Of a stretch of DNA of 64,000 nucleotides, positions 30,901 to 41,698 are shown piece by piece; the stretch's first letter is position 1, and each line of letters opens with the position of its first letter. Source of the stretch: an uncultured Bacteroidales bacterium (GTDB lineage Bacteria > Bacteroidota > Bacteroidia > Bacteroidales > Bacteroidaceae); contig CADAGX010000007.1 of assembly GCA_902787575.1 (NCBI GenBank), forward strand, positions 62,001 through 126,000. The letters run 5' to 3'. Position numbers and translations under genes: made by a program. The notes under the pieces are model-generated. The model searched no databases and was not told the origin of the DNA. It saw nothing but the letters and a program-made list of their open reading frames with translations.

Positions 30901-31401
30901 AACCCCGACATCTACGGAAACATCTTCACCAGCCTGACATGGAAAGACCTTCGCCTCGACGTGAACTTCAAGTACAATCTGGGCAACGACATCTACAACT
31001 ATCAGCGTTCCATTTTGGAAAGTCTGAATACGACTTACAACCAGACCAGCGCCGCCCTGCGCCGTTGGACCTACGAAGGCCAGAAGACCGACCTGCCGAA
31101 GGCTTGCCACAGCAGCAGCGAAGACTGGCGCAACAACGAGCGTATGTCTGACCGTTGGATAGAAGATGGCAGCTACTTGAAGCTGAAGAATGTTCGTCTC
31201 ACCTACCGCATCCCCTATAGCAATACCTGGCTGATGGGTCTGAAGGTTTGGGCCGAGGCAAACAACCTGTTCACCATAACCAAGTATCTTGGCACCGATC
31301 CCGAAATGAGTTCACGCAACGGCGTGCTCTATCAAGGCATCGACACAGGACTTATCCCCTGTAGCCGTAACTTTAACGTTGGTGTTTCTATCAACTTGTA
31401 A
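27967..31401 (+). CDS. SusC/RagA-family TonB-dependent transporter (second copy)
   Basis: A 1144-residue outer-membrane importer. The start at 27967 gives MKNRINNTFLHKVLGTGLCF; the ATG at 27937 adds ten residues and is less likely. Residues about 60-145 are the carboxypeptidase-like domain (TVQGTITDDATGEAMGG). The plug holds GVPGVGSYMTIRGVNSIN and VIKNATALYGAKGANGV. The barrel ends NVGVSINL. An extra charged stretch of about 25 residues (DSTDGAVRQIVKSRKKG) lies between the signal and the first domain. It is not a close copy of the first SusC. It pairs with the long SusD downstream. Confidence 0.92.
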   Translation: MKNRINNTFLHKVLGTGLCFIILFGMNIETVTAQGEGDSTDGAVRQIVKSRKKGKEYETKTVQGTITDDATGEAMGGVRIQALGLEQYSTLTEEDGTYKLDIPTFSDAVYVYAEGYTPLQIAVKDGKADGKMISTHFNSFYTEGTSITSQRTVTLDQTSGITLQPEIENHLAGDIHTTMRSGVPGVGSYMTIRGVNSINANAQPLVILDGNMIDSQYDRTTLHEGFYNNILAGIDPENIESIQVIKNATALYGAKGANGVIIITTKRGKSMATKINVRVYGGVELTPKKLDMLNGDQYSTYLSDFASTVKNVTSSKLSSFQFLDKSPSNYYRNVFSNNTDWQKDMYRTAFTQNYKIGVEGGDEIGMYALSLGYAKSQGTGEGTDMDRLNLRFNTDIKVFSKVHTGLDIAFNQTSYNILDNGWSENYDMQNIGSTNVLGVVSAPFISPYAYYYDETSTAPISADRLVLSREYAGKYASSGGTWVQNPFCFPSEFQSSNVRINESLRNPYWILENGKGKNKNYAQSTSINLNVSPTYQVTKTFSISDRFNYGLVRNNEKYFLPIAGTTQYYLQDLGNITSVLKTLFAKETTINNDFRLNWKNTYGAHTIDVMGGFRYNNYSYSYNYMRGYNNENDKLPNLSKDMKYINYDGANDNWIDMAYYLNANYNYKNRYFAEFTLSSQASSRFGDDTDDGLHIGGVSWGLFPSLQLGWLISNEKWFKTGKGIQYLKLTAGVDQSGNDDLDYYAARTYWESQMVTHNTVGLVLKNIENSTVQWETTTKYNVALQGSFLNNRLQAGVDLFWHKTDDLLTYKQLSYASGLQDNYWTNEGALTNKGFEFNANAALINKKNWKWEVGATLGHYNNKITDLPSSNRIELADVNGNGQQVINGYTNSIFGTDNILTAVGHAVGSFYGWQTDGIIANDAEASTAYNGVDYLKYPTGLADAAKKYANFKSGDVRFIDQNGDGVIDNADRVVIGNPNPDIYGNIFTSLTWKDLRLDVNFKYNLGNDIYNYQRSILESLNTTYNQTSAALRRWTYEGQKTDLPKACHSSSEDWRNNERMSDRWIEDGSYLKLKNVRLTYRIPYSNTWLMGLKVWAEANNLFTITKYLGTDPEMSSRNGVLYQGIDTGLIPCSRNFNVGVSINL

Positions 31402-31420
31402 TATCAATCTCACGTCCTCC

Positions 31421-31441
31421 CCTCTCCGCTCGTCGGAGAGG
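31421..31441 (+). other. Hairpin between SusC and SusD of the second pair
   Basis: CCTCTCCG/CGGAGAGG arms with a five-base loop in the 77-base gap after susC. There is no T run after it, so read-through is expected. Such hairpins can fix different mRNA levels for the two products. Confidence 0.45.
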
Positions 31442-31478
31442 CGGCAGGAAAAGAGAGAAAAAGAGTATAACAATACAA

Positions 31479-33866
31479 ATGAAAAAGAATATGAAACTTT
31501 CATCAACAATAAAGAAAATCCTCTCCAAAGGGAGAGCATGGGTGGCGCTCACACTCATCTTCTGCATGGGTTTCGGCATGGTGACCACCTCGTGTGAGGA
31601 CATGCTCCAGCCCGACAGCGAGCGTCACGCCTACACCGTGGCTCAGGATACGCTCTATTCCTATTGGGGCGTGCTGAAGTCTCTGCAAGGTATTGCCGAG
31701 CGTTACGTCGTTCTCAGCGAATGCCGTGCAGACCTCTTGACTGGTACGAGCAGCGTCAGCGACACCATCGCCGCCATACTGAACTTCGGCCAGAATGGTT
31801 ATCAGGACAAATATCAGGACGGCTCCTGCATGTATCTGAAGGCAAGCGACTACTATCATGTTATCAACAGTTGCAATGCCTACATCGCACGCTGCGACAC
31901 CATGCGCACCACTGGCATGGACGAGAAATACATGATTAAGGAGTATGCTCAGGTAGAGGCCATCCGCGCATGGGTTTACATGCAGTTGGTGCTGGCTTAC
32001 GGCGAAGTTCCCTTCTACTTGGATCCCAAACTTACGTCCGACGACATCAATAAATTCATGAACGACCCCAACCATCAGACAGCCAATGCCAACAACTTGG
32101 CCGACCTGCTGGCTGACCGTCTCATTCCGATGGAGTACGTCGAGAAGCGTTATGAGTATCCTCAGTACCTCTCCTATGGTCAGACGAACGCTGTTTGCCA
32201 CAGCGAGAAGTGCATGTTCCCCGTCAGCATCGTGCTGGGTGACCTGTATCTGATGAAAGGCGACGACGCTTCGTGCGCCAAAGCTGCTCAGTGCTATTAC
32301 AATTACCTGAACACCAAGCGCGGCGGCCCGATTATTTCCGACAACTACTATTGTCGTGGATACCTGAGCGAAAACGAAGACGAACCTTTCTACAGAAATT
32401 CAGGAACACCGTGGACTGAGACGGGTGCTGTAACCAAGAGTACCGAAGCCATCACTTGCATCCCCAGCAACAGAGGTAAGTTGGATGGCCGTGTCTTCAC
32501 CAGCATCAACCGCCTCTTCGGTTTCGAGGCAAGCCTTTCTGTAAGCACCGTGACGAACGACGATGTGGAGGGCGACAACAGGTCTTACATCAGCCTCACG
32601 CGCAACTTCGACCGCGAGCTGGTAGCAAGTAAGGGTTACGAGGCTCTCTGCGACTCTCAGAAGTATGAGGTTTACCTGCACGGAACGTATAACGACCCCA
32701 TGGGACTTCATACAGACGAGAACGGAAACCAGGTTCCCACCATTGCCGTACTTCCCGATGTTGGCGATGCACGCCAGTATTGGAACGTGATGTACTCCGA
32801 CCGCGTTGGCGACGACACCTTCTACGGACGTTTCGTCACGAAGCAGAACCCCAACGGCGGCTACACCACAGTGTTCCCCATGATTTACCGCAAGGCTACC
32901 ATTTGGCTGCGCTTTGCCGAGGCCATCAACCGCGCCGGCTTCCCCAGCTATGCATTTGCCATCCTGAAGAACGGTCTCTGCAACAACGATGCATGGTTCC
33001 CCGATTCGGATAATCCATACGAAATAGTAGATGACACACTCTTCTTCGACACCACATTTGTAAACAGTTACGCTGTGAAGTCAACGAAGTTCGTTTATGT
33101 AAAAGACAGCACTGACATGTGCAACGAAGGTGGAGTGAAAGTGGGTGTCAAGTACACCATGGCATATCAGGCCGACACGAAGGAAGACCTGCAAGCCATC
33201 TTGGATGCCAAACTGGCAGCAGGCGACATCGACACCATCATCGCCGCCCAGATTATCGAATACCCCACGGCGTTCAACAATCGTCCTACCGACGACTGCC
33301 AGGCCATTTGCTACTATCTGAACCGTCGTGAGGTGGCAGACGCCGAGAACACACCATACCTGAACTTCAATACGCTCTATCTGCGTTCCAACATTATGAA
33401 TTATCCGATAGACTACAAGCAGGAGATGTATGACAGACTTGTAAATAACTCGCGTTACCCGCAGGCTACGACAGACTATTACATCACCACTGGTATCCAC
33501 TCTCGTGGTTGCGGTCGCCTGGCATACAACGAGCGCTACGGCAGCTACAATTACGTGGAACAGGTAATCAAGAAGGTGAAAGAAAACACTGGAACTGACA
33601 TCACCGAAGATGTTATCTATCAGGATACGCCCGATCCTCGCGTTATCGAAGCTGTGGAAGACCTCATCGTAGACGAAATGGGTCTGGAACTGGCCTTCGA
33701 AGGTACGCGCTTCTTCGACTTGAGCCGCGTTGCTCGCCGTCGTAACTCTCCCGCCTACTTCGCAAAGCATGTGGCTAAGCGCAACGGCGAGATGGATATG
33801 ACGCTCTACAACTACCTGAGCCAAAGCGAAAAGAATTGGTACCTGCCTCTGCCCAAGAACCAGTAA
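31479..33866 (+). CDS. SusD/RagB-family lipoprotein, unusually long
   Basis: A 795-residue surface lipoprotein; common SusD proteins are about 500-650 residues. The signal ends VTTSC, lipidated at Cys39; an ATG at 31491 would also serve. SusD marks are VEAIRAWVYMQLVLAYGEVPFYLDP near the middle of the N-terminal scaffold and DEMGLELAFEGTRFFDLSRVARRR near the C-terminus. The extra length comes mainly from an insertion in the second half (about residues 510-660). It is the last gene of the block and is followed by a terminator. Confidence 0.9.
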   Translation: MKKNMKLSSTIKKILSKGRAWVALTLIFCMGFGMVTTSCEDMLQPDSERHAYTVAQDTLYSYWGVLKSLQGIAERYVVLSECRADLLTGTSSVSDTIAAILNFGQNGYQDKYQDGSCMYLKASDYYHVINSCNAYIARCDTMRTTGMDEKYMIKEYAQVEAIRAWVYMQLVLAYGEVPFYLDPKLTSDDINKFMNDPNHQTANANNLADLLADRLIPMEYVEKRYEYPQYLSYGQTNAVCHSEKCMFPVSIVLGDLYLMKGDDASCAKAAQCYYNYLNTKRGGPIISDNYYCRGYLSENEDEPFYRNSGTPWTETGAVTKSTEAITCIPSNRGKLDGRVFTSINRLFGFEASLSVSTVTNDDVEGDNRSYISLTRNFDRELVASKGYEALCDSQKYEVYLHGTYNDPMGLHTDENGNQVPTIAVLPDVGDARQYWNVMYSDRVGDDTFYGRFVTKQNPNGGYTTVFPMIYRKATIWLRFAEAINRAGFPSYAFAILKNGLCNNDAWFPDSDNPYEIVDDTLFFDTTFVNSYAVKSTKFVYVKDSTDMCNEGGVKVGVKYTMAYQADTKEDLQAILDAKLAAGDIDTIIAAQIIEYPTAFNNRPTDDCQAICYYLNRREVADAENTPYLNFNTLYLRSNIMNYPIDYKQEMYDRLVNNSRYPQATTDYYITTGIHSRGCGRLAYNERYGSYNYVEQVIKKVKENTGTDITEDVIYQDTPDPRVIEAVEDLIVDEMGLELAFEGTRFFDLSRVARRRNSPAYFAKHVAKRNGEMDMTLYNYLSQSEKNWYLPLPKNQ

Positions 33867-33895
33867 GTCGGCAGTACACAATTAAACGCTAATAT

Positions 33896-33940
33896 CATCG
33901 CCCTCGGACATCAAAGTTCCGAGGGCGATGTTGTTTTATT
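33896..33940 (+). terminator. Terminator of the FAS1-SusC/D block
   Basis: A perfect 13-bp stem (33896-33908 with 33918-33930, CATCGCCCTCGGA and its complement) is followed by a T-rich run (TTGTTTTATT). It lies 30 bases after the susD stop. Confidence 0.9.
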
Positions 33941-34010
33941 TGGTTTCGGGAGATGAAAAGGAAGATGAAGACGGCTCCACAACCGAAATGTGTACACACG
34001 CCCCATGGTG

Positions 34011-34194
34011 CGGCATTTGACAAGCAAATTCCCTACAGCATGAAGCGTTTATAGGAAGTTCACATCACGGGTAGGGCATTTGCTTGTCAAATGCCGAAGC
34101 CTCCCCAGTGTCATCCCGACAAAGGAGGGATTTTAATTCGTGCACGTGACTTATCTGCGGAATTTGACAAGCAAATTCCCTACAGCATGAAGCG
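34011..34194. repeat. Intergenic hairpin-repeat island (three copies)
   Basis: Three copies of a small hairpin: 34011-34047 (direct), 34069-34096 (inverted) and 34158-34194 (direct). The core is GGAATTTG-ACAAG-CAAATTCC, and the inverted copy pairs GGCATTTG with CAAATGCC. The two direct copies share the following CTACAGCATGAAGCG. A TGTCATCCCGACAA motif lies at 34109-34122. The same two motifs recur at 57958-58012. The 416-base gap from 33867 to 34282 otherwise holds only the two terminators. Confidence 0.8.
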
Positions 34195-34224
34195 TACTCA
34201 GGAACATCAAACAATGCACATAAC

Positions 34225-34265
34225 AAAAAGCGACGGGGAATATGACACGTCACATTCCCCGTCGC
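34225..34265 (-). terminator. Terminator of the beta-galactosidase gene
   Basis: Perfect 12-bp stem, 34230-34241 with 34254-34265 (GCGACGGGGAAT and its complement). On the minus strand it is followed by a T run (34225-34229). It lies 18 bases beyond the leftward stop codon. Confidence 0.88.
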
Positions 34266-34282
34266 AAACCGTATAAAATCGC

Positions 34283-37465
<3,183 letters not shown>

Positions 37466-37517
37466 TTAGTTTTGTTTCTGTCACAGCCAAAAGCACGACT
37501 TCTGCCTGTTTCTTTTG

Positions 37518-37525
37518 CAAAGATA
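37518..37525 (-). promoter_or_regulatory. -7 box of the beta-galactosidase gene
   Basis: Minus-strand TATCTTTG about 70 bases before the start at 37447. No clear -33 element at 20 bases. A rightward TATCTTTG at 37569-37576 serves the divergent gene. Confidence 0.55.
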
Positions 37526-37568
37526 AACTTTTTCGCCCGAAATGCCCAACATTTCCTTCCTTTTTGCT

Positions 37569-37576
37569 TATCTTTG
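37569..37576 (+). promoter_or_regulatory. -7 box of the DUF6057/PD40 gene pair
   Basis: TATCTTTG about 30 bases before the ATG at 37608. It is divergent from the beta-galactosidase promoter, with 43 bases between the two boxes. Confidence 0.55.
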
Positions 37577-37607
37577 TACGTAAAAAGCACCGTATCTCGC
37601 ATAAAAT

Positions 37608-39446
37608 ATGCCACGTCTCAACTCCTACAAGTCGATTCTCCTGCCAGCCTGCGTGCTTGCAACGTTTTTGGCCACAGCAGGTGTCTTGCTGTTTCGCAGC
37701 GAGGCCGACATGCTTTTCCGCGCACAGGAATTGAGCCTCTTCTTGCCCACTCGCACGTTCTACCACACGCTGGCTATCTACCCTGGCGGCACGCTCTCCT
37801 TTGCAGCGTGCTATTTCACCCAGTTCTTCTTCCACCCGTGGCTCGGCGTGCTGTGGCTGACATTGTTCTGGTGGTTGGATGCGTGGCTCGTGACACGACT
37901 GTTCCGTCTGCGCGGCGCATGGTCGTTGCTGGGGCTGCTGGTGCCGCTGGCGCTGCTGGCCTGTCTCACACAGACGGGATACTGGATTTATTATCAGAAG
38001 CTCGACGGCCATCTGTGGGTTCCCACCCTCGGCATCACGTGCTCTCTGCTTTCGGCGCTCGTGTATCGGCGGCTGCCCGAGCGGTGGTGGCTGCGCCTCG
38101 CATGGATGACCGTGTGGGGTGTCGTGGGCTATCCGCTGTGTGGCGCCTACTCGTTTGCCGGCACTGCACTGATGATGCTACCCGCTGAGTGGGAACGCAC
38201 GAAGTGGCAACGCCACCTGCTACCGCTGCTATGGGGTGCAGCTCTCATACTGCTGGTGCCGCAGGCTGCTTATTACTGCTATTCGCAGGTGGAGCAGGCT
38301 CAACTCTACCGCGCTGCAATGCCCGTCTTCGGCATTGGTACGGAGGACTTCGCTCAGTATCGCCTACCCTACTACGCTTTGGCACTGGCGCTCGCTGTAG
38401 CCGCCGTCGGCTCATTCGCCGCCAAGCGGTGCAGTTCGTGGCCGCGCCTGTCGGCCGTCGTTCCCGTGCTGCTGGTGGCCGTGTCCTGCGTGGGCGTGAA
38501 ACGCATTTGGTACGTCGACACCAATTTCCACAAGGAAATCCGTATGCATCGCGCCATCTCGCAGCAGGATTGGGAACGTGTTCTGCAGATAGCACGCGAG
38601 CAGAGCGACGTACCGCCCTCGCGCGTCATTGTCATGTGTCGCAATCTGGCACTCTTCCGTCTGGGCCGTGCTGGCGACGAGGCATGTCATTACCTGGAGG
38701 GCGACACGCGGGGCAACGCGCCCTGGCTGGTACGCGTCTCGCAGGTGTGCGGCCGCCTGCTCTATTATCACTACGGAATGGAGAATTTCTGCTACCGCTG
38801 GTGCATGGAGAACGGAGTGGAGATGGGCTGGAACACCGAGGAACTCTGCCTCATGGCCAAAGCCAGCATCCTCAACGACGAGCCAGCCGTGGCGCGCAAG
38901 TATCTGCGCCTATTGGCCAAGACGCGCTATTACAAGGATTGGGCGGCACACTACGAGGCATACCTCGAGCACCCCGAGCTGATACGGCAAGACAGCGAGA
39001 TGGAGCCCATCACACATCTGCTGCCGGCCGCCAACCGCCTCGACACCGACAATGCCACTGCCGAGACGTACATCCTCGACAGCTTTTCCACCGCCGAAAG
39101 CACCGACACACTCTGTCAGGAGCTGACGCTCTTCTGCGCACTGCTGGTGCGCGACATCAACCTCTTCTGGCCGCGTTTCTTCGCCTATGCACGCCTCCAC
39201 GAGGGACAACACATTCCGCGCCACTATCAGGAAGCGGCCTACCTCTACGGCCATCTTGAGGACCGCGTGGACATCAGCCACATGCCGTTCGACCCAGAGG
39301 TACGACAGACGTACGACGAGTTCATGCGCTTCAACGAACAGTGCGGGCCCATGAGTCTGGAACAACGAAAGGTGGCTTTCCGCCCGCGATTCGGCGGGAC
39401 GTTCTATTACTACTACTTCCTTGTACGCGGACTCCAAACATCCTGA
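37608..39446 (+). CDS. DUF6057-like membrane protein
   Basis: A 612-residue protein with about eight to nine membrane helices in residues 10-310 (for example LLPACVLATFLATAGVLLF and AALILLVPQAAYYCY). A soluble C-terminal half of about 300 residues looks helical and TPR-like (WERVLQIAREQSDVPP, AVARKYLRLLAKTRYYKDWAAHYEAYL). It resembles the DUF6057 family of Bacteroidetes; function unknown. It is followed after two bases by the PD40/CxxCH lipoprotein, so the two products likely act together. Confidence 0.7.
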   Translation: MPRLNSYKSILLPACVLATFLATAGVLLFRSEADMLFRAQELSLFLPTRTFYHTLAIYPGGTLSFAACYFTQFFFHPWLGVLWLTLFWWLDAWLVTRLFRLRGAWSLLGLLVPLALLACLTQTGYWIYYQKLDGHLWVPTLGITCSLLSALVYRRLPERWWLRLAWMTVWGVVGYPLCGAYSFAGTALMMLPAEWERTKWQRHLLPLLWGAALILLVPQAAYYCYSQVEQAQLYRAAMPVFGIGTEDFAQYRLPYYALALALAVAAVGSFAAKRCSSWPRLSAVVPVLLVAVSCVGVKRIWYVDTNFHKEIRMHRAISQQDWERVLQIAREQSDVPPSRVIVMCRNLALFRLGRAGDEACHYLEGDTRGNAPWLVRVSQVCGRLLYYHYGMENFCYRWCMENGVEMGWNTEELCLMAKASILNDEPAVARKYLRLLAKTRYYKDWAAHYEAYLEHPELIRQDSEMEPITHLLPAANRLDTDNATAETYILDSFSTAESTDTLCQELTLFCALLVRDINLFWPRFFAYARLHEGQHIPRHYQEAAYLYGHLEDRVDISHMPFDPEVRQTYDEFMRFNEQCGPMSLEQRKVAFRPRFGGTFYYYYFLVRGLQTS

Positions 39447-39448
39447 CC

Positions 39449-40942
39449 ATGAAACGCCTGCTACCTCTTCTGTTGCTCTGTCTGACAGCCTGCCACGAGG
39501 CGCGCCTTCCGCAAGATTACGTGGAAGACGACGTCCCACCACGCATCTATCCCGATTATGCCGATGTCACCGTCCCACCCAACATCGCACCACTGCATTT
39601 CGTGGTGGAGGACGCAGGACAGAATGCGACGTGTAGTTTTCAAAAAACTACGTGTGGCGTGAGCGATTGCGACGTGCAGTATGTGACGAAGGGACACGTG
39701 GCATCTCTCTCTGTCAAACGTTGGAAGAAACTGTGTGAAACGCCTGGCGACATCCGGGTGGACGTCTATACACAGGATGAGGAAGGTCGCTGGCACCACA
39801 AGCGCCCGTTCGCCATCCACGTCTCGCCCGACACCATCGACCCATACATAGCCTACCGCCTCATTGCGCCCTCGTATGTGACGTACGAAGACCTGACAAT
39901 CTGCCAGCGCCAGCTGTCATCGTTTCGCGAGACAGTCGTGTACGGCAACATGATAAACAGCCGCGAGGAGACGGGCCAGTGCATCAACTGCCACGCCTTC
40001 CAACAGGAAAATCCGCGCCGAATGCAGTTTCACGTCCGTCAACACATGGGCGGCACACTGCTCACTTACGACGGGCAGACAGAGAAGGTGGACCTCCGCA
40101 CAGACAGCCTCATCAGCGCCGGCGTTTACCCTGCGTGGCATCCCACTGAACCGCTCATTGCCTACAGCACGAACCGAACATTTCAGACGTTCCACACACG
40201 AGACGTACAGAAAGTGGAGGTGCAGGACGAACTGAGCGACCTCATTCTCTACGACATCACGCGCCACAAGGTGACACAGCTGCCGCACGAGGACGACTGG
40301 CTCGACTGCTTCCCCACGTGGAGCCCCGACGGCCGCTGGCTCTACTACTGCTCGGCGCACTACGAGCGCACAGACTCCGCCCTGCCACGTCAGGCCGACC
40401 TCATCCGACACTACGACCGGGTGCATTACAGCCTCTTCCGCCGGACATTCGACCCGTCGACGCAGACATTCGGGCCGCGCGAGGTAGTCTATAATGCGGC
40501 AGCCGAAGGCAAGAGCGCCACACTGCCGCGCATCTCGCCCGACGGCCGCTTTCTGATGTTCACACTTGGCAGCTTCGGCGTGTTCCACATCTGGCACACC
40601 GACGCCGACCTCCGACTAATGGACCTCACCAGCGGTGACATACGGCCGCTCGACGAACTCAACAGCCCGCAGACAGAGAGCTACCACTCGTGGAGCAGCA
40701 GCGGCCGGTGGGTGGTGTTCAGCAGCCGACGCGACGACGGCAACTTCACACGCCCGTTCTTTGCACACATCGATGCCGAAGGACACGCCTCGAAGCCTTT
40801 CGAACTGCCGTCCGACGATCCGCTTTATCACCGCCAGCTGCTCCGCAGCTACAACGTGCCGGAGTTCATCGGCGGTCCAGTACGCATCACGCCGCAGCAA
40901 CTGGCTCGCGTAATCCGCGGCAACGCCACAAAAGCACACTGA
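39449..40942 (+). CDS. PD40 beta-propeller lipoprotein with a CxxCH haem-type motif
   Basis: A 497-residue lipoprotein. The start at 39449 gives MKRLLPLLLLCLTAC (lipidation at Cys15). Residues 178-182 read CINCH, a c-type haem attachment motif. TolB/PD40-type propeller blades follow (YPAWHPTEPLIAYSTNR, FPTWSPDGRWLYYCS, LPRISPDGRFLMFT, YHSWSSSGRWVVFSSRRDD). Residues about 60-89 are encoded by the 22-bp repeat and hold three extra Cys. It follows the DUF6057 gene by two bases. Role unknown; haem binding is inferred from the motif only. Confidence 0.78.
   Translation: MKRLLPLLLLCLTACHEARLPQDYVEDDVPPRIYPDYADVTVPPNIAPLHFVVEDAGQNATCSFQKTTCGVSDCDVQYVTKGHVASLSVKRWKKLCETPGDIRVDVYTQDEEGRWHHKRPFAIHVSPDTIDPYIAYRLIAPSYVTYEDLTICQRQLSSFRETVVYGNMINSREETGQCINCHAFQQENPRRMQFHVRQHMGGTLLTYDGQTEKVDLRTDSLISAGVYPAWHPTEPLIAYSTNRTFQTFHTRDVQKVEVQDELSDLILYDITRHKVTQLPHEDDWLDCFPTWSPDGRWLYYCSAHYERTDSALPRQADLIRHYDRVHYSLFRRTFDPSTQTFGPREVVYNAAAEGKSATLPRISPDGRFLMFTLGSFGVFHIWHTDADLRLMDLTSGDIRPLDELNSPQTESYHSWSSSGRWVVFSSRRDDGNFTRPFFAHIDAEGHASKPFELPSDDPLYHRQLLRSYNVPEFIGGPVRITPQQLARVIRGNATKAH
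39627..39713. repeat. 22-bp dyad repeat array E, inside a coding region
   Basis: Units at 39627-39647 (21 bases), 39648-39669, 39670-39691 and 39692-39713 inside the PD40 lipoprotein gene. The frame stays open across it. The units share CGACGTG or CTACGTG starts with the intergenic arrays. Confidence 0.7.
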
Positions 40943-40945
40943 CAC

Positions 40946-41641
40946 ATGCCCAAACTCCGACAGTGGCTTTCCGACTTGGCCGACCTACTGCAACCCCGTT
41001 TCTGCCCAGTGTGTGGCAATCGGCTGGCAGGCAACGACTCGTTCATCTGTGCCGCCTGCAGCACACAATGGCCGCGCCTGCCCCTCGAACGATACGACGA
41101 CAACCTGATAGTGCGTGCCATGTGGGCTTCGGTGCCCGTGACTTACGGCGCCTCGCTCATCGTGTATCGGCACGAATCGCCCTTCCACGAGTTGCTGACA
41201 GAGATAAAATATCGCGGAGGCACCATGTTGGCACACGAACTGGGCCGCTGGGCTGTGCGCGAGCTGCAGGGCTCGGAGATGCTGGCAGCCGCAGACATGC
41301 TGGTGCCCGTGCCACTGAGCCGCCGCAAACTGATGGAGCGCGGCTATAACCAAGCGCTGATGATAGCTCAAGGGATGGCCGAGCAGAGCGGGCTTCCCGT
41401 CTGCGAAATTCTCAGTCGCCACGACCGCCTCAAGAATCAAGCCAGCCTCGGAGCAGACGAACGGCGCGACAACGCAGAAGATATCTACGAGGCACACATC
41501 GCCGAAGCAGACAGAGGCAAGCACATTCTGCTGGTGGACGACGTGATGACCACAGGCGCCACACTAATCGCCTGCACGCGAGCCCTTCTGAAAGCCGACC
41601 CAACGGCCGAAGTGAGCGTCTTCACCGTGGCACACTCCTGA
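40946..41641 (+). CDS. comF: ComF-family phosphoribosyltransferase-like protein
   Basis: A 231-residue protein. An N-terminal four-Cys zinc site (CPVCGNRL near 20-27, CAAC near 35-38) precedes a type I phosphoribosyltransferase fold with the PRPP motif LLVDDVMTTGATL (about residues 193-205). In competent bacteria ComF helps DNA uptake; in Bacteroidetes the role is uncertain. It starts three bases after the PD40 gene stop and is likely the third gene of that transcript. Confidence 0.88.
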   Translation: MPKLRQWLSDLADLLQPRFCPVCGNRLAGNDSFICAACSTQWPRLPLERYDDNLIVRAMWASVPVTYGASLIVYRHESPFHELLTEIKYRGGTMLAHELGRWAVRELQGSEMLAAADMLVPVPLSRRKLMERGYNQALMIAQGMAEQSGLPVCEILSRHDRLKNQASLGADERRDNAEDIYEAHIAEADRGKHILLVDDVMTTGATLIACTRALLKADPTAEVSVFTVAHS

Positions 41642-41698
41642 CGTCCGGCCCGAAACTCGAGAAACCAAACACAAGAGACGAAAACCTTAAAGAAAACT

